A DNA stretch of 42,972 nt from Candidatus Cryptobacteroides merdigallinarum (GTDB taxonomy: Bacteria > Bacteroidota > Bacteroidia > Bacteroidales > UBA932): assembly GCA_017694655.1 (NCBI GenBank), contig JADIMQ010000018.1:1-42972 (forward strand), given 5' to 3'. Below the pieces are notes generated by a model, which was given only the letters and a program-made list of their open reading frames with translations, searched no databases and was not told the DNA's origin. Positions 26,178 through 33,917 of the stretch are shown in pieces; position 1 is the stretch's first letter, and each line of letters opens with the position of its first letter. A program made the position numbers and the translations under genes.

Positions 26178-26238
26178 TAACGTCAGTCCGGCGGATCCCC
26201 TGGAGCGAAGTATAACAGATCCGCCGGACTAACGTTAT
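26177..26238. repeat. inverted-repeat unit, copy 2, with extended stem
   Basis: ATAACGT-C-AGTCCGGCGGATC (26177-26197) pairs with GATCCGCCGGACT-A-ACGTTAT (26218-26238): 21-base arms with a single mismatch around a 20-base loop. The central part repeats copy 1 almost exactly. It ends four bases before the ATG of the next gene at 26243, so a folded transcript would affect translation of that gene. Confidence 0.75.
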
Positions 26239-26242
26239 AATT

Positions 26243-27193
26243 ATGACCCGAAAGATTTTTGTACTGATAATCGCGGCAACGGCAGCCGCCGCATCCTGCA
26301 CGAAAACAGACACCGTCATCCAGGAAGAGACCGGTGCCGCAGGAAGTGAAATGGAATTTGCAGCCACAGTGAGCGACTGCATGCCGTCGAAGGCAACTTC
26401 CGGGAATACCTGGGACCCCGGTGACGAGACAATAACCGTACAGGTGCTGGACCGGTACGACCCGTCTGCCTCCCTCTCCTGGGACGGAGCAGCCACCGGC
26501 TATTACAGGGCCGGCACCTCCTCCCTCGAGTTCGTCTCTGGTGAGAAATCCTACTGGAACGGAAAGGACGAGGAAAAGATGGTGCGTGCATGGTATCTCG
26601 GGACAGGGGAGAAAAGGGACCGGCTGCCGTCGGCAGACTCCCCGTGGACAGTATCTGCGTCACAGGATACCGGCGACGGCTTCCAGCACAGCGACTTTGT
26701 CTTTGCCGGAAGGAAAGCCACCTACGGCACAGGAAAGACGGAACTGACATTCTATCACCAGATTGCGAAGATTTCAGTGAACGTGGCCGGATCAGGGAAA
26801 TACGCCGGGGCGGAAGTCTCCGGGATGGCCATTCACGGCATATACCTCGGCGGGGCATTCGAGGCTCCGGACATTACGGACGGAACTGTTCCTGCAGGTA
26901 CTTGGACCACTTCAGGGCAGACAGGTGACATAGCCATGAAAAAGACCGGCACCGCCTCTTTCGAGGCCATCGTCATTCCCCAGTCCGGTTCCCCTGTCCA
27001 GGGCAGGAATCTCTTCACGTTCTCGGCAGGAGGGACAGACTTCGCCTATTCCCCGGACGGATATACATGGAAATCCGGCTACAGGTACACATACAACATC
27101 AGTATCCAGGAAGACGGCAGCGTAACAATCACCCCGCCGCAGTCCGGGCTCCCTGGATGGGGAGATGAATCATCCGAGGAAGTTATACAGTAG
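26243..27193 (+). CDS. fimbrillin-like lipoprotein
   Basis: The 316-residue protein has a lipoprotein signal ending AAASC (Cys at 19) and a fimbrillin-type body: TWDPGDETITVQVLDRYD near the start, then TELTFYHQIAKISVNVAG, FEAIVIPQSG and YRYTYNISIQEDGSVTI. The family pattern (LxFxHxxAKIxV) is shared with the gene upstream, but the two are clearly diverged. It has no obvious promoter of its own; the ATG follows a large inverted repeat. The next gene begins 16 bases after its stop, so they are probably co-transcribed. A role as a surface or fimbrial subunit is inferred from the family. Confidence 0.78.
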   Translation: MTRKIFVLIIAATAAAASCTKTDTVIQEETGAAGSEMEFAATVSDCMPSKATSGNTWDPGDETITVQVLDRYDPSASLSWDGAATGYYRAGTSSLEFVSGEKSYWNGKDEEKMVRAWYLGTGEKRDRLPSADSPWTVSASQDTGDGFQHSDFVFAGRKATYGTGKTELTFYHQIAKISVNVAGSGKYAGAEVSGMAIHGIYLGGAFEAPDITDGTVPAGTWTTSGQTGDIAMKKTGTASFEAIVIPQSGSPVQGRNLFTFSAGGTDFAYSPDGYTWKSGYRYTYNISIQEDGSVTITPPQSGLPGWGDESSEEVIQ

Positions 27194-27209
27194 GAAACAA
27201 GGAAATATC

Positions 27210-29018
27210 ATGAAAATAAGGTTATCAGCAGTCGCGATGATTGTCATGGCAGCGGCTTCCTGCACAAGGGAGCTGCCTGACGTAATTACAGGAGAAAGAG
27301 AAAAGCTGTCATTTACCGTGGACGCTTACCCCGCCTTCGAGGAAGACGGGACCAGGTCTGTCGGGACATACGATGCCGGCAAGACGGAATGGACAGACGG
27401 GGACGAGATATTCGTGCGTATAGAGACTGCCGGCGGCGAAACGAAGGGGATTACTCTGGAGAACTCCGGCGGCTCATGGACAGGCACGCAGACGGAGATA
27501 CCGGTCTCCGATGTAGCAAGTGTGACGGCGGTCTACTCTCCAGTCATGCAGATGGATGCCTCCGGCAATATGACCCTGAAAAGCGGTATGCAGAAATGGC
27601 AGGGGGAATACATGAGTGTCCAGGGTGTCAACGCTTCCGGGAATGTGCAGATAGATTTCACCTCTGCGTCAAGGGACTACAGCCGCCTCAGGATAGCATC
27701 CGACCCGGGCAATACGGTGGATGTGAAAATCAGCGGCTTCTCATCCCCGGGCGAAAAGGGGAGTACCTCTGACCTCACTGCAAGCGGACTCACCGCTGAC
27801 AGCAAGGGCAATGCCTATATTTACGGTTCATGGAAATCAGGGAGTTCGCTGGAAGTTACCGTATCTGGTTCTGCAAAGTCATTCACTCTTAAGGAATCCG
27901 TGCCAGGGCGTTCATACGCAGTAGATGCGGCAGGAGAACGGGTGCCGGGAAAATTCAAGGTGACGTTCGACCTCAATGGCGGGACCGGTGTGGACCAGCT
28001 CGTATACTGGGCGTCTCCGGGTGAAAGCGTAGAACTGCCCAAGACTGCAGTCCGGGAGGGTTATATGCTGAAAGGATGGTACAACCAGACCCTGAATGTC
28101 ATGTTCGACTATTCGTCGTCCGGGACCTCAAGTGTCATGGTTTCGGACAAGGATTTCTACATAGTCTTCATCTGGGAGGAGATAACAACCGAGGGCGCTA
28201 CAAAATACAGGAACGAGGATGTTTGGGTCAAGGGGATAGTGCCTCCGTCCGAGGATGACTGGGAGCTTGCCTCCATTGCCGGCGACGGCTATCTCGTCAG
28301 GTGGAAACCGGGGCTCGGGTGGTACAATACCAACCAGAACGGGCGCGACATGTGCTGGGCCGCTACCGCAAGCAACATTCTCCACTGGTGGCTGGACCAG
28401 AACCGCACCTATGTCGACAGGTTCATCGAACAGACCGGCAGGGATATTCCGCGGACGTTCCACGAGGCCCATAATAGCGATATCTTCAATAATTTCGTGG
28501 ACCACTGGCCGAACGCCGGGAACGGGACCCACATAGGGTTCGGATGGTTCCTCACAGGTTCAGATAAAATAGGCGGCGGAGCCTATTTCAAGGAGGTCTT
28601 CAACGGAAGTGTCCCTGTCTCGGACTTCATGGTGTCCTGGGCACTCCAGCGCAAGGACCTGAACCGGATGCTCGAGGAAGCCTTCGAGAAGGGATGTGCC
28701 ATATCTATCGGCATAAACGCAATGAATGGAGGCGCCCCGCACGCGCTGACTGTCTGGGGCGCGCACTTCGACGATGAGGGGTTTGCTGACATCCTCTACA
28801 TCACCAACAGTGCCACCTTCATCACGACCAGGCCTCCAGAACAACCTGCCGGCATTGTCAAGGCGGTGATAGGCTACACTTCCAACCTGGAGACCCTGAT
28901 GGAGGGCTCGACCGGAAAATTGAGCCAGAGGCTGTACTGGATAACCTACTATGGCCTTGGCCAGGACAAATGGGAAAAGTACTTCTCCTCAAGTCCCGGA
29001 GTCGCATCTGGGGAATGA
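27210..29018 (+). CDS. lipoprotein with fimbrillin-like region, InlB-type repeat and IdeS-like cysteine peptidase domain
   Basis: The 602-residue protein starts with a lipoprotein signal (Cys at 18 in AAASC). Residues about 25-240 are beta-rich and fimbrillin-like (EWTDGDEIFVRIE). From 248 to about 322 lies a Listeria/Bacteroides InlB-type repeat (FKVTFDLNGGTG ... EGYMLKGWYN ... FIWEE). The C-terminal 270 residues resemble IdeS/Mac peptidases (family C66): DMCWAATASNILHWWLDQN puts the nucleophile at Cys382, HALTVWGAHFDDEG gives His511, and YITNSA gives Asn533. IdeS uses Cys94, His262 and Asp284; the His-to-acid spacing of 22 is the same, but Asn replaces Asp. The substrate is unknown. ATG 27210 is chosen because it precedes the signal; 27165 overlaps the previous gene. 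Confidence 0.8.
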   Translation: MKIRLSAVAMIVMAAASCTRELPDVITGEREKLSFTVDAYPAFEEDGTRSVGTYDAGKTEWTDGDEIFVRIETAGGETKGITLENSGGSWTGTQTEIPVSDVASVTAVYSPVMQMDASGNMTLKSGMQKWQGEYMSVQGVNASGNVQIDFTSASRDYSRLRIASDPGNTVDVKISGFSSPGEKGSTSDLTASGLTADSKGNAYIYGSWKSGSSLEVTVSGSAKSFTLKESVPGRSYAVDAAGERVPGKFKVTFDLNGGTGVDQLVYWASPGESVELPKTAVREGYMLKGWYNQTLNVMFDYSSSGTSSVMVSDKDFYIVFIWEEITTEGATKYRNEDVWVKGIVPPSEDDWELASIAGDGYLVRWKPGLGWYNTNQNGRDMCWAATASNILHWWLDQNRTYVDRFIEQTGRDIPRTFHEAHNSDIFNNFVDHWPNAGNGTHIGFGWFLTGSDKIGGGAYFKEVFNGSVPVSDFMVSWALQRKDLNRMLEEAFEKGCAISIGINAMNGGAPHALTVWGAHFDDEGFADILYITNSATFITTRPPEQPAGIVKAVIGYTSNLETLMEGSTGKLSQRLYWITYYGLGQDKWEKYFSSSPGVASGE

Positions 29019-29087
29019 CTGGACCTGTCCCTCAATGAGAGGTATGAATTTTTACCTTACAATACTGGTTTTTTCTGTGAAATTAGA

Positions 29088-29095
29088 TAATTTTG
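29088..29095 (+). promoter_or_regulatory. putative -7 box (TAATTTTG) for the phosphofructokinase gene
   Basis: TAATTTTG fits TAnnTTTG and lies 96 bases before the ATG at 29192. A clear TTTG -33 box is absent; a T-rich stretch at 29069-29074 is nearby but too close. Just before the ATG, the sequence TATTAAGGTAAA probably helps ribosome binding; a similar TATTAAGGTAAA occurs near 24944-24955. Confidence 0.35.
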
Positions 29096-29191
29096 CAGTC
29101 CGTTAACGAGAAGCACTCCCGGATTCAGGGCAGTCAGGCAGAACCGGATATTCTCAAAAGTTAAATATTATATTAAGGTAAAGGTATTATT

Positions 29192-30427
29192 ATGAAAGAT
29201 GCAGTTATTATTCTCTGCGGCGGCGGTCCTGCCCCGGGAATGAATTCGGTTTCGATGAGTGTCGCAAAGACATTCCTTTCCAAAGGTTTCAGGGTAATCG
29301 GGCTACATGGCGGATATTCAGGACTTTTCAGCAAGGACGCCCGCATCGAGGACCTCGATTTCTTCAAGGCAGACCGTTATTTCAACAGGGGAGGCTCCTA
29401 TCTCGAGATGAGCCGTTTCAAGCCTACTGACAAGGATTTCGAGGAAAATTTCAACCTCGGCCTCTTCAAGGACAACAACATAAAGCTGCTTGTCACCATC
29501 GGGGGAGACGATACTGCCTCTACTGCCAACAGGATTTCCAAGTTCCTGGCAGCCAAGAATTACCATATAGCGAATATCCACTGTCCAAAGACCATCGACA
29601 ACGACCTTCCTCTTCCGGACAACACCCCGACCTTCGGGTACAACTCCGCCAAGAACGAGGGTGCGCACCTGGCCAGGACTATCTATGAGGATGCGCGTAC
29701 TTCAGGCAACTGGCTCCTCATATCCGCAATGGGCCGCACCTGCGGAAGTCTTGCCCTCGGTATCGGCGAGGCTACCCACTGCCCGATGACCATCATCCCT
29801 GAAATGTTCAACAAGACCGACATAAGCCTCGACAAGATTATCAGGCTTACCATCTCGGCCATCCTCAAGAGGAAGGTCATGGGTGTGAACTACGGTACCG
29901 TGGTTGCTGCCGAGGGGCTTTTCCACGACGAGGGAGTGGCAAAGGAGGCCGCTGACGCTGGAGTGCACTTCACGTATGACGAGCACGGGCATCCGGAACT
30001 CGGAAAAATCTCCAAGGCCGTGCTTTTCAACGACCTGCTTGAGAAGGAGCTGAAGAAGATAGGGCTGAAGGTGAAGACCCGTCCGGTAGAGATAGGCTAT
30101 GATGTCCGCTGCCAGGATCCGGTAGCCTATGACCTTACATACTGCACGGAGCTTGCGATGGGAGTCTACCAGCTTTACAGCGAGGGCAAGACGGGCTGCA
30201 TGGTATATGTGGATGCCCGCGGCAATGTATCTCCTTTGTACCTGTCCGATCTCCAGGACCCTGCCACCGGGAAAATACCGCCTCGTGTTGTGGACATCAA
30301 TTCAGGCACAGCGCAGAACTATTACAAGTATATTGCCCACTATATCACGGAAGAGGACTACGAGGCCGCCAAAGCCTTCGTGGCAGACCCGGAAAAGTAC
30401 GATTTCAGGAAAATCCTCTGCTGGTAA
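29192..30427 (+). CDS. pfp: PPi-dependent 6-phosphofructokinase
   Basis: The enzyme phosphorylates fructose 6-phosphate at C1 in glycolysis, with pyrophosphate as likely donor. The 411-residue protein has CGGGPAPGMN at the start, TIGGDDTAS with Asp at 107, and CPKTIDNDLP with Lys at 133. In the PFK superfamily, Asp in place of Gly in GGDG and Lys in place of Gly in PGTIDND mark PPi-using enzymes, because they block ATP binding. SAMGRTCGSLALG and MGVNYGTVVAAEG are further family motifs. The reaction would be reversible. The gene is monocistronic, with a strong terminator 45 bases downstream. Confidence 0.93.
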   Translation: MKDAVIILCGGGPAPGMNSVSMSVAKTFLSKGFRVIGLHGGYSGLFSKDARIEDLDFFKADRYFNRGGSYLEMSRFKPTDKDFEENFNLGLFKDNNIKLLVTIGGDDTASTANRISKFLAAKNYHIANIHCPKTIDNDLPLPDNTPTFGYNSAKNEGAHLARTIYEDARTSGNWLLISAMGRTCGSLALGIGEATHCPMTIIPEMFNKTDISLDKIIRLTISAILKRKVMGVNYGTVVAAEGLFHDEGVAKEAADAGVHFTYDEHGHPELGKISKAVLFNDLLEKELKKIGLKVKTRPVEIGYDVRCQDPVAYDLTYCTELAMGVYQLYSEGKTGCMVYVDARGNVSPLYLSDLQDPATGKIPPRVVDINSGTAQNYYKYIAHYITEEDYEAAKAFVADPEKYDFRKILCW

Positions 30428-30469
30428 CCTGCGGATGTAGCCAAAAAACATACATCGACATATAAATGA

Positions 30470-30616
30470 GTGAAGAAGAGTTGTTTTCGCAGCTCTTCTT
30501 CTTTTGTTCCGGCGGTATTCAAGGAGGCGTGCAAATACTGTGGAAAGACTTTTGAAACGAAGCGTTTTCTTTCTGTCTTCTGCCACAACACAGCCTCCTC
30601 CAGTTCATTTAAGTGA
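30470..30616 (+). pseudogene. tiny ORF or remnant with a zinc-ribbon-like CxxC...C motif
   Basis: A GTG-started frame encodes 48 residues containing EACKYCGKTFETKRFLSVFC followed by HN. The CxxC-x14-CH pattern and the F-x-x-x-R spacing resemble the small zinc ribbons found in mobile-element and phage proteins. Its start lies inside the stem of the transcription terminator at 30472, and its end overlaps the last bases of the convergent integrase gene. Those overlaps, the GTG start and the lack of a Shine-Dalgarno sequence point to a relic rather than an active gene. Confidence 0.25.
30472..30505 (+). terminator. intrinsic terminator after pfp
   Basis: GAAGAAGAGTTG and CAGCTCTTCTTC form a 12-bp stem (with one T-G pair) around the loop TTTTCG, followed by TTTT. 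It is placed to end the pfp transcript before it runs into the convergent integrase gene. Confidence 0.8.
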
Positions 30617-31537
30617 ACGGGACATCTGTTCCACGCACCTCCTTTTCTGGTCGAAGTCCGGGTGGACATACAGGTCGAGGGTTGTGCTAATGTTGGAATG
30701 TCCCAGCAGGACGCTCACGGTCTTATAGTCGCACTTGCTTTCAATGCAGCGTGTCGCGAAGCTGTGGCGCAGCCCGTGGAATTTCAGCGGAGGGATATTC
30801 AGCTGGGCCATGAGGCTCTTGTAGTAGTTCCTGTAACTTCTCGGCTCTATGGGCCTGTCGCTGTTGGTGAGCACGAAGAAATCCCCGTTCACCACCTTCT
30901 TCAGCGGCCGGACCATCTTCATGAGATTCCGGGTCATAGGCACTTCCCGCATGGAGTTCCGTGTCTTTGGAGTGTTGAATATCAGTTCAGTATGACGTCT
31001 TTCCCCTTCGAGCACATAAATTCTCCCGAGGGTTCTCCGGATATGTATCGTACCCCTTTCAATGTCGATGTCGGACCAGGTAAGGGCACATATCTCCCCG
31101 ATCCTCAATCCGGTGCACAGGCAGATGTAGATGCCGAGGTTCCTGAAGGTGAAGTGCGACATGAGGTAGTCCATGATCTTCTTCTGGTCCGTACGTGCCA
31201 GGACCTCGAGGCTGCGGGTGCCGCTTTCGGTGGGGAAGCGGACGGCCCAGTCCGTGCAGGAGTCCAGGAGCCCGTAGCGGACGCCGTATTTCAGGACCAT
31301 CTTCAGGACAGTCAGGATGTCCTTCACAGACTTGCGGCTCAGCCCCTGCCTGAGTTTCTTCATCGCGAAGTCCTGGATGTCCTCTTCTTTAAGGCCGTAC
31401 TCGTCCCCGAATTCCGGGTTGATGTGGTTTTCCAGGATGAGCAGATAAGCCGAGATAGTTGAACGTTTCACATACTGCCGCTTGTCGTCTGTCCAGAGCA
31501 AGGCGGCTTCCCTGATTGTTTTCCTTTGTTGTATCAT
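30605..31537 (-). CDS. tyrosine-type site-specific recombinase (phage-integrase family)
   Basis: The 310-residue protein has an N-terminal SAM-like core-binding domain (residues about 8-95) and a C-terminal catalytic domain. The catalytic residues are visible: Arg145 in CTGLRIGE, Lys191 in NTPKTRNS, His254 and Arg257 in FHGLRHSFAT, His280 in LLGHSNIS and the nucleophile Tyr290 in TLDLYVHP. It would cut and rejoin DNA at a specific site, for integration/excision or for inverting a promoter. It is not obviously XerC or XerD: it is short at the N-terminus, and no partner is seen. It lies between pfp and a beta-lactamase gene. I found no clear att repeats by eye. Confidence 0.9.
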   Translation of the reverse strand: MIQQRKTIREAALLWTDDKRQYVKRSTISAYLLILENHINPEFGDEYGLKEEDIQDFAMKKLRQGLSRKSVKDILTVLKMVLKYGVRYGLLDSCTDWAVRFPTESGTRSLEVLARTDQKKIMDYLMSHFTFRNLGIYICLCTGLRIGEICALTWSDIDIERGTIHIRRTLGRIYVLEGERRHTELIFNTPKTRNSMREVPMTRNLMKMVRPLKKVVNGDFFVLTNSDRPIEPRSYRNYYKSLMAQLNIPPLKFHGLRHSFATRCIESKCDYKTVSVLLGHSNISTTLDLYVHPDFDQKRRCVEQMSRSLK

Positions 31538-31686
31538 AATGCTGTTTTTTAGAAACTGGCTTAAAATTTAAAAGAAAAAGTTCCCGTATTTTCAGCATTA
31601 AGGAAGTATTTTACGTCAGCCTGGTTGGCTGGATTTTCCGGGAATCAGTCAGGTGTGGGATCCCGTCGTCCGGGTGGGGAGGATGC

Positions 31687-32646
31687 TCATACGGGCCTGC
31701 GGCTGCCATTCCCGACATAGGAGTAGACGGCTTCAGTAATCCTGGCTATGAGCTCCTCGCATTCCCGGAGGGTGGCCGCCGCATCCGAGACGAACACCGC
31801 AATGGCGAAGTGCCTCCCGTCCGGCAGCTCAACTATGCCTATGTCGTTCACCCCAATTATCCTTCCGTCAGGGAGAGTGTCGCCGGTGCCTGTCTTATGG
31901 GCTATAGCGGCGGCTTTCCCGGAAATATATGCGGGGATGCGGGCCTGTCCGGTAGCACATCCGGACATTGTCTCCCACAGGAAGGAAAAATAGCTGTCCG
32001 AACTGCGCATGCCGTAGAACCATTCCATGAGCCTGGTTGCGGAAAGGGGAGTGGTGCTGTTCCGGTAGCAGTTTTGCAGGTCACGGTGCATCATATCTTC
32101 GGTACATCCGATGCTGACGTCGGTGAAACCCAGGGACCTTATGTAGCTTTCCGTCCCGGATGGGCCGGCCAGGGCAGCGAAAAGTATGTCGCAGGCATTG
32201 TTGTCGCTCTGCACAAGTGTGTATTCCAGGAGTTTCCGGTAGGAGAAGCTGCCTCCGTCGGGATACTTGTCCCGGAGCGGGCTCCACGTGTCCTTGTGCA
32301 GCTGCTTCCCTGTGACCTTTATCTTCCTGTCGAGGGATGTGCCGGCACGCCTGAGGCTGTCGCAGACCGCGAGGGCCTGGTGGAACTTGAATACGCTCAG
32401 CATGGGATATCCCTTTCTGTCTCCTCCGGTGAAGGTCAGGGTGTCCCCGTCCGGGAAGATCACAGCGACACCGGTATCGGCGTCTACAGTACCGGCAAGG
32501 GCGGCTATCCTCTCGCGGAGGTTGTCATTTTCCGCGGGTTTTTCGCCGGAGTCGACTTTATACATAAGACCGGCAATTATCCCGATCGAGGCTGCTGCGG
32601 CGAGGTTCAGCACAGCGAGCAGAATTGTCTTTCTTGATATTACCAT
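31687..32646 (-). CDS. class A beta-lactamase (subclass A2 / CfxA-CepA-like)
   Basis: This periplasmic serine hydrolase would open beta-lactam rings. The 319-residue protein has an N-terminal hydrophobic segment (TILLAVLNLAAAASIGIIAG) without a clear cleavage site. The active Ser84 lies in SVFK (S-x-x-K), followed by QSDN (SDN at 147-149), a Glu in CTEDMMHRDLQ that would be the omega-loop Glu (about 183), and HKTGTG (KTG at 251-253). The long TWSPLRDKYPDGGSFSY region and the MMHRDLQNCYRNSTTPL loop are typical of the Bacteroidales A2 group, which often attacks cephalosporins. Actual activity and spectrum cannot be told. The gene follows an AraC-like scrap and precedes the integrase, all on the minus strand. 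Confidence 0.9.
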   Translation of the reverse strand: MVISRKTILLAVLNLAAAASIGIIAGLMYKVDSGEKPAENDNLRERIAALAGTVDADTGVAVIFPDGDTLTFTGGDRKGYPMLSVFKFHQALAVCDSLRRAGTSLDRKIKVTGKQLHKDTWSPLRDKYPDGGSFSYRKLLEYTLVQSDNNACDILFAALAGPSGTESYIRSLGFTDVSIGCTEDMMHRDLQNCYRNSTTPLSATRLMEWFYGMRSSDSYFSFLWETMSGCATGQARIPAYISGKAAAIAHKTGTGDTLPDGRIIGVNDIGIVELPDGRHFAIAVFVSDAAATLRECEELIARITEAVYSYVGNGSRRPV

Positions 32647-32747
32647 GGCATCTGTCCTTGTTCCGTAGTGCGGCTGTTGTCCCCGGTCCTCGAGGGAGAG
32701 TATCCGGAAAGTCTCTTGAAGGTGCGGCAGAAATACGCAGGTTTCAT
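32640..32747 (-). pseudogene. C-terminal scrap of an AraC-family regulator
   Basis: The 35-residue frame begins MKPAYFCRTFKRLSGYSPSR. This matches the recognition-helix end of AraC-type domains (the pattern xYFCRxFKRLxGxSPSxYR), but everything upstream is missing. After SPSR the frame drifts and stops within the first codons of the beta-lactamase gene. The sequence immediately upstream is the stop codon of an unrelated AT-rich gene. I read this as the 3' end of a regulator gene cut by insertion or deletion at about 32,748. A chance match is possible because only about 18 residues support it. Confidence 0.45.
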
Positions 32748-32750
32748 TGT

Positions 32751-33896
32751 TCAGTCCTCTTCTATAATTTGTTCAGGCTCCCAGATGGAGTTCATAATGT
32801 CAATAGCCTCGACTACGCCATAACAAGCTGCTGTATCAAGCACTTCATAGAACAGCTCAATGTCCTCCATGAAATCGGCTGGATCGTTGTATTTGGTTGC
32901 CACCTCCAACCATTCCCAACCGAAATGATTGTCGGGAGTCAGGCATCCGCGTTCGATGCCTTCCAGCAGCTGTTGCCGAAAAAAGTGGAGGCAATTTATT
33001 TTGCATGTACCCCAATTGTTGTATTCGGTCAGCAGTGCCTTGGCTACATAAAGTCCCGTATTGCCATGCTCTATGATTTTGTCTATAAAATGAAGGATAG
33101 CTTTCTTTCTGGCGAACAGTATATGCTTTTCTTCTTTCCCGTTCAGCTCGTCACATCCCAACTTCGCTATCATGCTCCAAAGTTCGGCATATCCCGGTAC
33201 CTTGTGATAAGAGAACGTGAGCCTTAAACTATCCGAACTTAACCGCGGATTGTCGATAAGATATTGATTTGTGCTTGCGTCAGACCCTAAATCTACATGA
33301 AACTCCTCTTCGCCCCATTGTAAAGTTACAGTATCTTCTGTTGCAGAGACCAGTTTGACGCATCCTCCGTCTAAACAATCGAGCTTAATGCATTTTCCCA
33401 CCTTCTTGCCGAATGGATCAATTTCCGCATAGTAATCTACGTCATAAGTATTTTCGACGGACATATCGCGGGTAACATGTGTTGCCCTGATTCTCAATTC
33501 ACGGTAATCCGCATTAGGGTCGTATCCTTCAAGATTGGTGTAGGCGAGGGGTAAAGTCTTGTCGGCGAGCTCTTCAAGCTCCTGCAATTTGTATAGGATG
33601 TCAACCAGCGTGTGGCAGGTATTGTCGAAATCAGCTTCCGATAGCATGCACGTGTCATAACACAACGTCAACGTTTTACGAGTTTCGGCATACAGGCTTT
33701 TGGCAAGAAGCTTACGGTTGCTGGCAAACGCTTCTAAAGAGTCAATCAGCCTTTTGAGTTGACCCATGAATTCGTCATTAATTTGCTCATACCTGGCGAC
33801 CGACTTCAGCATCGAGTACACCGCCGCCAAATCAGGGTCCTTGGTGCAAACATATCTGTTCCCTATGATGAAGCACTTGTATTTACTTTTCAACAT
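32751..33896 (-). CDS. unknown protein at the 3' end of the radical SAM island
   Basis: The 381-residue protein has no signal peptide or membrane helix and I do not recognise its family. The N-terminal half is helical (LKRLIDSLEAFASNRKLLAKSL). A middle section of about 100 residues is beta-rich (VEDTVTLQWGEEEFHVDLG type strands). The C-terminal part reads as helical repeats (ILHFIDKIIEHGNTGLYVAKAL, FRQQLLEGIERGC, FYEVLDTAACYGVVEAIDIM), ending in WEPEQIIEED. Such Ala/Gly-spaced helix pairs resemble ankyrin- or Sel1-like solenoids, but no exact repeat is visible. It is last in the AT-rich run, 21 bases after the 188-residue unknown gene. Confidence 0.75.
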   Translation of the reverse strand: MLKSKYKCFIIGNRYVCTKDPDLAAVYSMLKSVARYEQINDEFMGQLKRLIDSLEAFASNRKLLAKSLYAETRKTLTLCYDTCMLSEADFDNTCHTLVDILYKLQELEELADKTLPLAYTNLEGYDPNADYRELRIRATHVTRDMSVENTYDVDYYAEIDPFGKKVGKCIKLDCLDGGCVKLVSATEDTVTLQWGEEEFHVDLGSDASTNQYLIDNPRLSSDSLRLTFSYHKVPGYAELWSMIAKLGCDELNGKEEKHILFARKKAILHFIDKIIEHGNTGLYVAKALLTEYNNWGTCKINCLHFFRQQLLEGIERGCLTPDNHFGWEWLEVATKYNDPADFMEDIELFYEVLDTAACYGVVEAIDIMNSIWEPEQIIEED

Positions 33897-33917
33897 ATTT
33901 CTTAAGCGATTCAGGTG

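Noticed and set aside
25981..26238. CRISPR array
   Set aside because: There are only two copies of the repeat unit, 200 bases apart, with hairpins instead of spacers between them, and no cas genes are nearby.
30428..30604. tRNA gene as the integration target next to the integrase
   Set aside because: I looked for an acceptor/T-arm pattern (GGTTCRA-type) in this gap and found none; only a terminator and the zinc-ribbon-like frame are present.
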